This document shows positions 1-8,212 of a DNA stretch of 64,000 bases, in pieces. Source of the stretch: Superficieibacter sp. HKU1 (GTDB taxonomy: Bacteria > Pseudomonadota > Gammaproteobacteria > Enterobacterales > Enterobacteriaceae); contig NZ_CP119754.1 of NCBI RefSeq assembly GCF_029319185.1, positions 1,488,001 to 1,552,000 on the forward strand, in the 5' to 3' direction. The translations under genes were made by a program, and so were the position numbers. Position 1 is the first letter of the stretch. Every line of letters begins with the position of its first letter. Below the pieces are notes generated by a model. The model was not told the origin of the DNA. It did no database searches and saw only the letters and a program-made list of their open reading frames with translations.

Positions 1-574
1 GGCCGTTAACCTGCTTTAAGCGCAACACTTCGTCGGCATCCATTCCCAGTTCTTTGCCTATTTTTATGTCCTCCCAGCCCAGTTGTACCAGCTCGCGGAC
101 AATCTCAGACATGGCGTTGATTTGATGGCGGCCACGGGCGCGGTTGTGGCGAATGGTGGAGGCCATTTGTGACGAACGCCGGTCAGACGTCTCTTTCAGA
201 GTCGCTACGGGCACATAACCTTTCAGTTTTCGCGCCAGTGAACTTTTATGTTGCGCCAGCTGCTGACGATGAAAACCATCAACGATTTCATAATTGCCCT
301 GCTTGTTTTCTGCGACAACCACGGGTTGCGTAAAGCCATCGGCTTCAAGTGAACGGAACAGAAGTCTGTTTTCTGGCGGTGCTACATTATTCGGATTGTA
401 ATTATTCGGTGCGAGCTTCTCGTGTCTTACCCATAATACACAATCGACAGGGTTGTCGCTAAAAGGACTCAATTCGTGTAACAGTCGGCGGAAATTATTG
501 ATTGCCTCAATACGTTCAGCCTCTGGCAACTTATCAAGATAGGCTGCCAGTACTAACATTATTCGCTGTTGCAT
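1..574 (-). CDS. ybdM: YbdM/IbrB-like ParB-domain protein (C-terminus cut by window edge)
   Basis: An open frame of 191 codons runs from the ATG at 574 off the left edge of the window. The protein reads MQQRIMLVLAAYLDKLPEAE at its start. The middle has the ParB/sulfiredoxin-like pattern (a VDGFHRQQLA box followed by RGRHQINAMSEIV), and a helical segment near the cut end resembles a ParB helix-turn-helix. It overlaps the end of ybdN by 16 bp, so the two are almost certainly cotranscribed. E. coli YbdM is about 209 residues, so only a few codons are missing. YbdM and YbdN are homologues of IbrB and IbrA, described as regulators of immunoglobulin-binding proteins in some E. coli. The biochemical role is not established. 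Confidence 0.85.
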   Translation of the reverse strand, partial: MQQRIMLVLAAYLDKLPEAERIEAINNFRRLLHELSPFSDNPVDCVLWVRHEKLAPNNYNPNNVAPPENRLLFRSLEADGFTQPVVVAENKQGNYEIVDGFHRQQLAQHKSSLARKLKGYVPVATLKETSDRRSSQMASTIRHNRARGRHQINAMSEIVRELVQLGWEDIKIGKELGMDADEVLRLKQVNG

Positions 575-1782
575 AATATTTTCCACTCCTTGCGTTTATT
601 TTTTATCCGCTCATTGTAGCGCTGGTAATTCCCTGGTTTATTCGGGCTAAAAGACAGCATCCGGCACCAGTAATCATTATTAAGTAAAACCTTGCATATA
701 CGTCGCCAGGATGGAATATCTTTAGAACCGATATCACCGGCCTGAGTATCAGGAATATCCATAACACCCTTTTTTTGATACCAGTGTAAATAAACGGCAA
801 TTTTGTTACGGTAATGCTCGGCGGTTTTCTACGGCATGCTATCAAGTAAAAAGAGCGCATAGCTCTTCCACGTATGGTTATCGGGTTTTATGAGCTGGCG
901 ATGGCCGTAAAATTTGCTGTCCTGCCCGGCGTAGACACCGCCACTGTGAACGCCACTCACCCGTTCGCACATCAGACCCCAGCGTTCCGGCTCAAGCACA
1001 TGATATAACCACAGACCCTGACGCTGCTCCGGGCCAAAAGGTTCACAAATACGCATATAGCGCGGCGGTACGCCCGCCTGAAACATGAGATTGTAGAGCG
1101 GATTATAGGGTTGACGGTTTTTGGCAAACCACGTCCAGATATCGGCTGTTTTCCAGTCGTATATCGGATAAACGTACCATGCATGCGACCCAGGCGCGAG
1201 CGTGGTCCAGGGTTTATCATCAGAAAAGCGATGCTTACGCCGGGACGCAATCGACAAAAAACGATTGTAAGATTCGTCGGCGCGAATGCCAACCATGACG
1301 GCGGCGGGGCGTTTTTGCGAGAACCATTCGGCAAATTCCTGAACGAAGTCCTCGAATGTCATCCCTGATTTATAAAACGGGAAAAAACTGTGGGCGGTGA
1401 TCGCGTAATCCGGAGGCTGTCTCACCCATTTGACCCCTGGCTCCCAGCATTGCCACTCAGGCGTAAATTGCGAAAGCGAATTTTGCGTGGTCAGCGGCAG
1501 AGCAACCCAATAAAACGTGTCGATGACATCGCTGTAGTAATCATGCAGACGTTCACAATGCGCAATGGTGCAGGAAAATTGTGCTTCCCAGTCAATAAAC
1601 AGGACGCTGATTTTTTTCCCTGATTCACGCGCTAGCTGGGCGGTAAGGTGAAGCATTAAGGTTGAATCTTTACCACCTGAAAAAGAAACGCATACGCGAG
1701 GGAAATTTTCCAGCGTCCACCGGATACGTTCCCGGCTGGCTTCCAGAACATTCTGGACCAGAGGAAATTTATGCAGAGACAT
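559..1782 (-). pseudogene. ybdN: YbdN/IbrA-like PAPS-reductase family protein interrupted by an in-frame amber codon
   Basis: The N-terminal part (start ATG at 1782, MSLHKFPLVQ) is a PAPS reductase/ATP-pyrophosphatase protein with the PP-loop SFSGGKDST. It is followed by the DUF3440-type region of YbdN/IbrA. The frame stops at TAG 829-831 after ...LLDSMP. The downstream sequence in the same frame continues as KTAEHYRNKIAVYLHWYQ and on to the normal C-terminus ending ILCNSE at 559. In the E. coli protein as I remember it the interrupted codon is Glu, so a single GAG-to-TAG change explains the break. About 90 C-terminal residues are lost. An upstream ATG at 1827 is in frame, but homologue starts favour 1782. 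The truncated product keeps the nucleotide-binding core and could still fold. Loss of function is inferred. Confidence 0.85.
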
Positions 1783-1937
1783 TTTTCTACCGTTTTGGAG
1801 GTTAGAAAGGTTGAATTTGATTAACATAGCTTATAAATAAGCTGCGTTAAAGAGCAAGGGAATTATTGCGCATCTTTTCAGATTAGTAAAATATTTTATT
1901 TATATATGTAATATGAATAATATTTTTGTTAATGATG

Positions 1938-2837
1938 CTAGAGAGACTGTATTTTATTAATAAAGTTTGCAAAGGTTGAATTATTGAGAGAGGCGCGGTT
2001 ATACATCAGGTAAATATTGAATGGGGAAAAAGTCATCGGGAGAGTGATTTTTTTCAGACCCAGCGATTGTTTGAATGTTTCATAGGACCCCTCAGTCATT
2101 AGTCCCACCAGATCGGTAGCACTGATTATATTCATAATACTGATAAATGAGTCACTGCGAAAAGCTATTTTCCGTCCTGGTAAAAATACTTCTACTTCAG
2201 ACTGAAACTGACGTAAACCAAGTTCATTATTATCAAGAAACGTGAAGTCTTCGTGTAGTAATTCCTCGAGAGTACAGCTAGTGTCCAGGCGCGGATGCTC
2301 TTTTCGGCATACGGCGACGATCGGAAGTTGCTTGTAGACTGAGCAGCAAATCGAACGATTAGTGGTCGGAGACATCGAGAAAACCAGATCGGCTTTACGA
2401 TACGCCAGCAAATCTTCCGCGGATTCCGAAGACATCAGCATATCGTGATGTTCGATTTCAAGCTGACTACTTTGCAACAGAAGGTCAAGCGGCTGGATCA
2501 ATGCGGAAGATAATAGCAGTTGCGGGCAATAGATAACGAAGTTCTTACGCAGCGAGGAGCTATGGGTAATGTTGATTGTTTGTTCAATTTGGTTAAGATT
2601 TTGTTCAAGGTGCAAGTGCAGGTTAATCCCTACGGTGGTTGGCGTAATGCCTTTTCCGGAGCGAATGAACAGAGGATCATCAAGTTGAACGCGCAGGCGC
2701 TGTAAGGACTGGCTAACGGCTGAAGGCGTAATATAGAGGGTGGCGGCGGCTTTACTGATACTCAAATGCTGATAGATGCATTCAAAAATAACCAGCAGGT
2801 TGAGATCGAATTTTTTAAGATCGTAGAGATTAGCCAT
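1938..2837 (-). CDS. ybdO: LysR-family transcriptional regulator YbdO
   Basis: This is a 299-residue LysR-type protein. The N-terminal winged helix (about residues 8-65) shows the typical pattern HLSISKAAATLYITPSAVSQ. The rest fits the periplasmic-binding-protein-like effector domain. Its position next to ybdN and its length match E. coli YbdO (about 300 aa; also studied as a citrate-responsive regulator). It is transcribed towards ybdN with a 150 bp AT-rich gap. The upstream region is unusually long and AT-rich, and dsbG, which lies between ybdO and ahpC in E. coli, is not there. The target genes cannot be read from the sequence. Confidence 0.85.
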   Translation of the reverse strand: MANLYDLKKFDLNLLVIFECIYQHLSISKAAATLYITPSAVSQSLQRLRVQLDDPLFIRSGKGITPTTVGINLHLHLEQNLNQIEQTINITHSSSLRKNFVIYCPQLLLSSALIQPLDLLLQSSQLEIEHHDMLMSSESAEDLLAYRKADLVFSMSPTTNRSICCSVYKQLPIVAVCRKEHPRLDTSCTLEELLHEDFTFLDNNELGLRQFQSEVEVFLPGRKIAFRSDSFISIMNIISATDLVGLMTEGSYETFKQSLGLKKITLPMTFSPFNIYLMYNRASLNNSTFANFINKIQSL

Positions 2838-3401
2838 AGACCAGCCTTATGAATTACCGTTTTATCGACAGTGTTATATCAATTATAAAAATGGGATTAT
2901 TTTATTTATTTATAAAACGCATGTCTTAAAATGTGCAAGCGATTTGACTTAGAATAAAGATATCATAAAAACCAATACTTAACCAGACGATTTGCGGAAG
3001 TAACATGGATAACAACGATTTCTTACATTTCTGTGATGAATTTAGTTTTAGTTGTCTGGAAAATCTTAACCCAATGGCGCTAAATTAATTATTCGTATAA
3101 TTAATGAAAATAAGTATCGGTTACGTTTCAGCACTGGCAAGGTGGTGCATAAATCTGTCATCTATTAATAGATTCTGTGATTAAATGGTGCAGGCTATCA
3201 GAGCCATAGGCAGAGCCTGTTAAATCCTGATTGCCCTTTCAATTGTAGGGTGATGTAATCCCGGACTCTGGATCACCGGCCTGCATTTGCCAGTCTATTG
3301 CTCCTGGCTGCATTGAGATTGTTAACTTTTAAGTAACATTGTCAATGATGCCATGCTGCACAATTGCGGTTAACGTCCGGAGTTCACAACATCGTCATGT
3401 G
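2838..3401. other. Long AT-rich ybdO-ahpC intergenic region
   Basis: No recognisable conserved gene is present in this roughly 560 bp stretch. It must hold the ybdO promoter on the minus strand. It contains a perfect 14-bp palindrome (ATCTATTAATAGAT, 3160-3173) and a 27-codon ORF listed separately. In E. coli dsbG lies in this interval, but I see no DsbG CPYC motif or other remnant on either strand. Confidence 0.6.
3005..3088 (+). CDS. Possible 27-codon small ORF
   Basis: ATG at 3005 is preceded by a fair Shine-Dalgarno (GCGGAAG, six to seven bases upstream) and opens a frame encoding MDNNDFLHFCDEFSFSCLEN plus seven residues. The peptide is acidic with two cysteines. It sits between the divergent ybdO and the ahpC promoter. 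A TTGACT hexamer lies about 55 bp upstream, but no good -10 follows it. I do not recognise the sequence and cannot exclude chance. Confidence 0.2.
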   Translation: MDNNDFLHFCDEFSFSCLENLNPMALN

Positions 3402-3438
3402 ATAGTTGTTAGCTAACGCTTATTGATTTGATAATGGA
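3402..3438 (+). promoter_or_regulatory. Candidate OxyR operator upstream of ahpC
   Basis: The 15-mer ATAGTTGTTAGCTAA (3402-3416) matches the OxyR half-operator ATAG-N-T-N3-A-N-CTAT except for the last base. After a 7-bp spacer a weaker second half (3424-3438) follows, as in the tandem OxyR motif. It lies about 70-100 bp before the ahpC start. ahpCF is a known OxyR regulon member in enterics; occupancy here is inferred. Confidence 0.6.
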
Positions 3439-3505
3439 AACGCATTAGCCGAATCATAAAAATTTCGTTAACTTACACCTCAACGAAAACACGGAGGAAG
3501 TATAG

Positions 3506-4069
3506 ATGTCCTTGATCAACACTAAAATCAAACCTTTTAAAAACCAGGCATTCAAAAACGGTGAATTCATCGAAGTTACCGAGAAAGATACCGAAGGCCG
3601 CTGGAGCGTATTCTTCTTCTATCCGGCTGACTTCACCTTCGTTTGCCCGACCGAACTGGGCGACGTAGCGGATCATTACGAAGAACTGCAGAAACTGGGC
3701 GTGGACGTTTACTCTGTTTCCACCGACACCCACTTCACCCATAAAGCATGGCACAGCAGCTCTGAAACCATCGCTAAAATCAAATATGCAATGATCGGCG
3801 ACCCAACTGCTGCACTGGCACGTAACTTTGAAGTGCTGCGTGAAGACGAAGGTCTGGCTGACCGCGGTACGTTCATCGTTGACCCGCAGGGCATCATCCA
3901 GGCAGTTGAAGTGACTGCTGAAGGTATTGGCCGTGACGCGTCTGACCTGCTGCGTAAAATCAAAGCGGCTCAGTATGTAGCTTCCCACCCAGGCGAAGTG
4001 TGCCCGGCTAAGTGGAAAGAAGGTGAAGCGACTCTGGCTCCGTCACTGGACCTGGTCGGCAAAATCTAA
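3506..4069 (+). CDS. ahpC: Alkyl hydroperoxide reductase subunit C (typical 2-Cys peroxiredoxin)
   Basis: This 187-residue protein matches E. coli AhpC in length. Peroxidatic Cys47 lies in DFTFVCPTE and resolving Cys166 in GEVCPAKW, so the protein can reduce H2O2, organic peroxides and peroxynitrite in the cytosol and is recycled by AhpF. A strong ribosome binding site (GGAGGAAG) precedes the ATG. It is followed by an ERIC repeat and a terminator before ahpF, an arrangement that yields more ahpC than ahpF transcript. Upstream is a candidate OxyR operator. Confidence 0.98.
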   Translation: MSLINTKIKPFKNQAFKNGEFIEVTEKDTEGRWSVFFFYPADFTFVCPTELGDVADHYEELQKLGVDVYSVSTDTHFTHKAWHSSSETIAKIKYAMIGDPTAALARNFEVLREDEGLADRGTFIVDPQGIIQAVEVTAEGIGRDASDLLRKIKAAQYVASHPGEVCPAKWKEGEATLAPSLDLVGKI

Positions 4070-4196
4070 AATTCACTGCGTCTTTCGCGCTACAGGTGCG
4101 TTGGCTGCGCTTAATCACCCCGGTCACTTACTTATGTAAGCTCCCGGGGATTCATAAGCTTGCCGCCTTCCTGTAACACGAAATACTTGTGAATTT
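4069..4196. repeat. ERIC (enterobacterial repetitive intergenic consensus) element
   Basis: The core reads CACTTACTTATGTAAGCTCC followed by CGGGGATTC, the hallmark ERIC centre. The roughly 128-bp element has imperfect terminal inverted repeats (AAATTCAC near 4069 and GTGAATTT at 4189-4196). It starts at the ahpC stop codon, so it is transcribed in the ahpC 3' region and could form a long hairpin in the mRNA. Confidence 0.9.
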
Positions 4197-4204
4197 CGCT
4201 CAGG

Positions 4205-4231
4205 AACGGGTGCATAGTGCCCGTTTCTTTT
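4205..4231 (+). terminator. Rho-independent terminator after ahpC
   Basis: The stem AACGGG / CCCGTT with a 9-base loop that may extend by wobble pairs is followed by TTCTTTT. It lies directly after the ERIC element and before ahpF and probably attenuates read-through. Confidence 0.65.
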
Positions 4232-4312
4232 CTAACACCATGATCCAAGTTGCATTCAGATGCCGCCAATAAGGCAGCTTGCATGATGATGTTTTAAGCC
4301 CAGGAGATACCC

Positions 4313-5878
4313 ATGCTCGACACCAATATGAAAACCCAGCTCAAAGCCTATCTTGAGAAGCTGACTAAACCTGTTGAGCTGATTGCCACGCTGGATGACA
4401 GCGCCAAATCGGCAGAAATCAAGGAATTGCTGGCTGAAATTTCTACGCTGTCAGAAAAAGTCTCTTATAAAGAAGATAATTCGCTGGCGGTGCGTAAACC
4501 TTCATTTTTGATTACTAACCCTGGCTCCACGCATGGCCCGCGCTTTGCTGGATCGCCGCTGGGGCATGAATTTACCTCGCTGGTGCTGGCGCTGCTGTGG
4601 ACCGGCGGGCATCCGTCGAAAGAAGCGCAGGCGCTGCTGGAGCAGATCCGCGATCTGGACGGCGACTTTGAATTTGAAACCTACTACTCACTCTCTTGCC
4701 ATAACTGCCCGGATGTAGTGCAGGCGCTGAACCTGATGGCGGTGCTGAACCCGCGCGTTAAGCATACGGCGATTGATGGCGGCACGTTCCAGAACGAAAT
4801 CACCGATCGTAACGTGATGGGCGTTCCGGCAGTGTTCGTCAACGGCAAAGAGTTCGGTCAGGGTCGTATGACGCTGGCGGAAATCGTGGCGAAAGTAGAC
4901 AGCGGTGCAGAAAAACGCGCGGCGGAAGAATTGAATCAGCGTGATGCATATGATGTGCTGATTGTGGGTTCCGGTCCGGCGGGTGCGGCAGCGGCGGTCT
5001 ACTCGGCGCGTAAAGGTATTCGTACCGGCCTGATGGGCGAGCGCTTTGGTGGTCAGGTACTGGATACTGTTGATATCGAAAACTATATCTCCGTGCCGAA
5101 GACCGAAGGTCAGAAGCTGGCGGGCGCGCTGAAAGCGCACGTTAACGACTATGCGGTAGATGTGATTGATTCCCAGAGTGCGTCACGACTGGTTCCTGCG
5201 GCGCAAGAGGGCGGATTGCATCAGATTGAAACCGCTTCCGGCGCGGTGTTGAAAGCGCGCAGCGTGATCATCGCTACCGGCGCCAAATGGCGCAACATGA
5301 ACGTACCGGGCGAAGATCAGTACCGCACCAAAGGCGTGACCTACTGCCCGCACTGTGATGGCCCGTTGTTTAAAGGCAAGCGCGTCGCGGTGATCGGCGG
5401 CGGCAACTCCGGCGTGGAAGCGGCAATCGATCTGGCGGGTATCGTTGAGCACGTAACGCTGCTGGAATTTGCGCCAGAAATGAAGGCTGACCAGGTGTTG
5501 CAGGATAAAGTCCGCAGCCTGAAAAACGTCGATATTATTCTTAACGCGCAGACCACCGAAGTGAAAGGCGACGGCGCTAAACTGACCGGGCTGGAGTACC
5601 GTGACCGCGTGAGCGGCGATGTACACCACGTTGAACTGGCGGGCATTTTTGTGCAGATTGGTCTGCTGCCAAATACAACCTGGCTGGAAGGCGCGATTGA
5701 GCGTAACCGGATGGGCGAAATTATTATCGATGCGAAGTGTGAAACCAGCGTCAAAGGCGTTTTCGCCGCGGGCGACTGCACTACCGTCCCGTATAAGCAG
5801 ATCATCATCGCCACCGGCGAAGGGGCGAAAGCGTCTCTTAGCTCGTTCGATTATTTGATTCGCACCAAAACCGCATAA
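4313..5878 (+). CDS. ahpF: Alkyl hydroperoxide reductase subunit F (AhpC-reducing flavoprotein)
   Basis: The 521-residue length equals E. coli AhpF. The N-terminal tandem thioredoxin-like domain carries the CHNC redox motif (about 129-132). The C-terminal thioredoxin-reductase-like part has a [13 protein letters not shown]-binding loop, a [13 protein letters not shown](P)H-binding loop and the CPHC disulfide (about 345-348). It transfers electrons from NADH through FAD and both disulfides to AhpC. GGAGATACCC before the ATG is a good ribosome binding site. All redox centres are intact. Confidence 0.98.
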   Translation: MLDTNMKTQLKAYLEKLTKPVELIATLDDSAKSAEIKELLAEISTLSEKVSYKEDNSLAVRKPSFLITNPGSTHGPRFAGSPLGHEFTSLVLALLWTGGHPSKEAQALLEQIRDLDGDFEFETYYSLSCHNCPDVVQALNLMAVLNPRVKHTAIDGGTFQNEITDRNVMGVPAVFVNGKEFGQGRMTLAEIVAKVDSGAEKRAAEELNQRDAYDVLIVGSGPAGAAAAVYSARKGIRTGLMGERFGGQVLDTVDIENYISVPKTEGQKLAGALKAHVNDYAVDVIDSQSASRLVPAAQEGGLHQIETASGAVLKARSVIIATGAKWRNMNVPGEDQYRTKGVTYCPHCDGPLFKGKRVAVIGGGNSGVEAAIDLAGIVEHVTLLEFAPEMKADQVLQDKVRSLKNVDIILNAQTTEVKGDGAKLTGLEYRDRVSGDVHHVELAGIFVQIGLLPNTTWLEGAIERNRMGEIIIDAKCETSVKGVFAAGDCTTVPYKQIIIATGEGAKASLSSFDYLIRTKTA

Positions 5879-5912
5879 TCAAAAAAAGTAAGATAATACC
5901 TGCAATGTGAGT

Positions 5913-5938
5913 GGGCCACCTTCGGGTGGCCCTTTTTT
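5913..5938 (+). terminator. Rho-independent terminator after ahpF
   Basis: A perfect 8-bp stem GGGCCACC / GGTGGCCC with a TTCG tetraloop is followed by six T residues. Confidence 0.92.
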
Positions 5939-6007
5939 GCGGTCCGTTGGGTGCGAAAGTGATGGCGCAGCGCCACCGGGCAGATATCCCCCCCCCGGCG
6001 CTAAACG

Positions 6008-6436
6008 TTAGCGCACCACCAGTACCGGAATATGCGCGTGGCGGATCACGTTTGAGGCGTTAGAGCCTAACAAATGCGTAGCGATAGACGGGTTGCGCGA
6101 TCCAATCACCACCACATCGGCATTTAACTCTTCCGCCAGCGCGTTTACCGCGTCGCGCACGCTGCCCATCCGCACGTGAACCTGAATGCGCGACGGGTCA
6201 ATGCTGAAATGCGCAACCATGGTTTTCAGGCGGGTTTCCGCTTCCTGTTGTAAATGCTCTTCAAAACGACGGAGATCGGCGGCAAAACGCTGCATCGTCA
6301 TACTGGCGGACCCCGGAAGGACGTGTAGCAGATGAATGACCCCTTTCTGCTGCGCCAGAAATTCTGCATGGCGGACAGCTTTATCGCTGAGCTCCATTTC
6401 AAAAACATCAACCGGCATAATGATAGTGTTATACAT
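6008..6436 (-). CDS. uspG: Universal stress protein G
   Basis: This 142-residue UspA-fold protein begins [13 protein letters not shown] and ends with the ATP-binding signature G(S)RN...[19 protein letters not shown]. Family and position beside ahpCF match E. coli uspG (ybdQ). It is a cytosolic stress-linked nucleotide-binding protein of poorly defined biochemical role. It converges on ahpF. In E. coli ybdR lies between uspG and rnk; here rnk follows directly, so ybdR is missing. Confidence 0.93.
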   Translation of the reverse strand: MYNTIIMPVDVFEMELSDKAVRHAEFLAQQKGVIHLLHVLPGSASMTMQRFAADLRRFEEHLQQEAETRLKTMVAHFSIDPSRIQVHVRMGSVRDAVNALAEELNADVVVIGSRNPSIATHLLGSNASNVIRHAHIPVLVVR

Positions 6437-6578
6437 ATCTGCTCCTCCTTGTGATTGATGCTGATATCAAAGCATATTTTGTCAGAAAGAGATGTCTGCG
6501 GGCTCGCAAAATTGCCGCCCGATAACGCAGGCGCTGTAAAGTTTTGTATCCGGCCAGGGTGAGCAAAGAAGGGCGGAA

Positions 6579-6600
6579 AGAGGATGCAAAAACATCCTCT
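6579..6600 (-). terminator. Hairpin downstream of rnk
   Basis: A perfect 8-bp stem AGAGGATG / CATCCTCT is followed on the minus strand by TTTCC. It lies 30 bp past the rnk stop and is a likely but weak terminator. Confidence 0.5.
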
Positions 6601-6629
6601 GAAAAGCGGCTGGCGCTTAAGGCAGAACG

Positions 6630-7040
6630 TTAACGCTGATAGTCACCGGCGGCTTCGGGCTGATAAAGCAGCTCAAGCACTTCGAGATGGGCAGATGCGC
6701 CGCCGGGAAGGTCCCAGTGAATGGCGCTGCCCACCTCAAGACCCAGCAACGCCGCGCCCACCGGAGCCAGCACGGAAAGCTGAGTGGCGCTATCGGTCAT
6801 TTGCGCCGGAAAAACCAGGGTGCGCACGCGCTCATCTCCGCTGGTAAGGTCGCGGAACCGGACGGTGCTATTCATACTCACTACGTTACCCGGCAGCGAC
6901 TCGGGAGGACACATCTGCGCGCGATCCAGCTCTGCATTCAGCGCGTCGGCAACCGGCAGCGCGGCATAAGCGGGTTTCTCCAGCAGACGGTCAATACGCT
7001 CGGCATCAAACTCATTGATGATAATCGCAGGTCTGGACAT
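6630..7040 (-). CDS. rnk: Nucleoside diphosphate kinase regulator Rnk (GreA-fold RNA polymerase-binding protein)
   Basis: At 136 residues this matches E. coli Rnk. It has a short N-terminal coiled region with [11 protein letters not shown] and a C-terminal FKBP-like GreA/GreB domain with the pattern [18 protein letters not shown]. Rnk binds near the RNA polymerase secondary channel but lacks the long Gre coiled coil needed for transcript cleavage. The 5' leader carries a strong terminator hairpin overlapping a nine-codon ORF (listed separately), which suggests control of rnk by transcription attenuation. Confidence 0.95.
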   Translation of the reverse strand: MSRPAIIINEFDAERIDRLLEKPAYAALPVADALNAELDRAQMCPPESLPGNVVSMNSTVRFRDLTSGDERVRTLVFPAQMTDSATQLSVLAPVGAALLGLEVGSAIHWDLPGGASAHLEVLELLYQPEAAGDYQR

Positions 7041-7083
7041 TTTTTACTCCATGTTATTGTTGGCAGCTATGTGCTGCAAAATC

Positions 7084-7117
7084 CAAAAGAAAACCCCCAC
7101 CGTCAGAGGTGAGGGTT
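7084..7117 (-). terminator. Terminator hairpin inside the rnk leader (possible attenuator)
   Basis: On the minus strand AACCCTCACC pairs with GGTGGGGGTT (10 bp, one G-U pair) around a 6-base loop, followed directly by TTCTTTT. This is a complete intrinsic terminator about 50-75 nt upstream of the rnk ATG in the rnk direction. No gene upstream on that strand needs it, since the hydrolase at 7288 runs the other way, so it most likely acts within the rnk leader. Confidence 0.75.
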
Positions 7118-7132
7118 AGCTATCCCCATCAT
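7103..7132 (-). CDS. Possible nine-codon leader ORF of rnk
   Basis: ATGATG at 7132-7127 opens a frame encoding MMGIANPHL, with TGA in the loop of the leader terminator. A ribosome reaching this stop would cover the 5' arm of the hairpin. No strong Shine-Dalgarno precedes it (only CAGG about 14 bases upstream), so translation is uncertain. Confidence 0.3.
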   Translation of the reverse strand: MMGIANPHL

Positions 7133-7287
7133 ACTGAGAGTTGGCCTGACTTTGAAGTGACCTGGCGCACAGAAGTTAGCGCGTAATCGGCAGGTGTTTT
7201 TTGCGACAGCCGTCACTTTTCATCATTCTGGCTTATGCTTTTAAGCATCGTTGCATTTTGCAGCGCCCTGACATAACGGGAGTTCTC

Positions 7288-8118
7288 ATGAGTGGTTTTG
7301 ATAAACTTACCCTGAAAGACGGCAGCTATCTTTACTTTAAAGACTGGGGCAGCGGTCAACCCGTCGTGTTCAGCCACGGCTGGCCGTTGACGGCAGATGC
7401 TTTCGAAGATCAAATGCTGTATCTGGCTTCAAAGGGGTTTCGGGTTATCGCCCACGATCGGCGCGGCCACGGTCGCTCGGCGCAGCCCTGGGAAGGGCAC
7501 AATATGGATCAATATGCCGACGATCTGGCCGAGCTTACCGCGCATCTCAATTTGCAGGACGCGGTGCATGTAGGGCACTCGACCGGCGGCGGCGAGGTAG
7601 CACGCTATATTGGCCGTCATGGCACCGACCGCGTGGCGAAAGCGGTGCTGATTGGTGCCGTGACGCCGATTATGATCAAAACAGATTCTAACCCGGACGG
7701 CGTCGATAAAACGGTGTTTGACGGCATCCGTGAGGGCGTGATCAACGATCGCGCGGCATTCTTTTATGAATTAACCAAAGCCTTCTATGGCTACAACCGC
7801 TTCGGCACCAAAGAGTCGAAAGCGGTGCGCAGGAGTTTTGTCCGCCAGGGATTGCAGGGGTCGATTAAAGCCCTTTATGACTGCGTCGCGGCATTTTCAG
7901 AAACCGATTTTCATCAGGATCTGCAAAAAATGACCATCCCGACGCTGGTGATCCACGGCGATGACGATCAGATCGTGCCGTTTGAAACCTGCGGCAAAGC
8001 GGCGGCGGCGCTGCTGCCTGATGCGCAACTGAAGGTATATAAAGGCGGCTCCCACGGCATCTGCACTACCCATAAGCAGGATATTAATGTCGATCTGCTG
8101 ACTTTTATTCAGTCGTAG
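7288..8118 (+). CDS. Alpha/beta hydrolase, non-haem chloroperoxidase/arylesterase-like
   Basis: From ATG 7288 ([12 protein letters not shown], preceded by GGGAGTTCTC) the 276-residue protein matches the perhydrolase/chloroperoxidase branch of the alpha/beta hydrolases. Evidence is the oxyanion region FSHGWPL, nucleophile elbow GHSTGGGEV, acid in HGDDDQIVP and catalytic His in [10 protein letters not shown]. It likely hydrolyses small esters, with perhydrolysis as a side reaction; the natural substrate is unknown. An in-frame TTG lies further upstream, but it would add an unusual extension and has no ribosome binding site. The gene is absent between rnk and rna in E. coli and opens the accessory block here. 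Confidence 0.85.
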   Translation: MSGFDKLTLKDGSYLYFKDWGSGQPVVFSHGWPLTADAFEDQMLYLASKGFRVIAHDRRGHGRSAQPWEGHNMDQYADDLAELTAHLNLQDAVHVGHSTGGGEVARYIGRHGTDRVAKAVLIGAVTPIMIKTDSNPDGVDKTVFDGIREGVINDRAAFFYELTKAFYGYNRFGTKESKAVRRSFVRQGLQGSIKALYDCVAAFSETDFHQDLQKMTIPTLVIHGDDDQIVPFETCGKAAAALLPDAQLKVYKGGSHGICTTHKQDINVDLLTFIQS

Positions 8119-8124
8119 AAAACA

Positions 8125-8154
8125 GGCCTGGCGTCACAGGTTTGTCGCCAGGCC
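8125..8154. terminator. Hairpin after the hydrolase gene
   Basis: A 9-bp perfect stem GGCCTGGCG / CGCCAGGCC with a 12-base loop follows the hydrolase stop. It is followed by AAAAAACATTTT on the plus strand, so the U-tract is poor. It may still separate the hydrolase from the AraC-type gene. Confidence 0.5.
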
Positions 8155-8212
8155 AAAAAACATTTTATTTTCAGGGTAAAATAGCGCATCTGCTCTTACC
8201 GGAATACTCTTC

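Noticed and set aside
2838..3401. Remnant of dsbG
   Set aside because: No CPYC thioredoxin motif or DsbG signal peptide could be found on either strand; the region looks like a clean absence.
5989..5998. Run of C residues near the uspG end
   Set aside because: It is a homopolymer in non-coding sequence, possibly a length-variable or sequencing-prone site; it breaks no gene.
7100..7140. CTGAGA motif near the rnk leader, suggesting a TPP riboswitch
   Set aside because: It is on the plus strand, opposite to rnk, and lacks the second conserved helix and loop. The hairpin is better explained as the rnk leader terminator.
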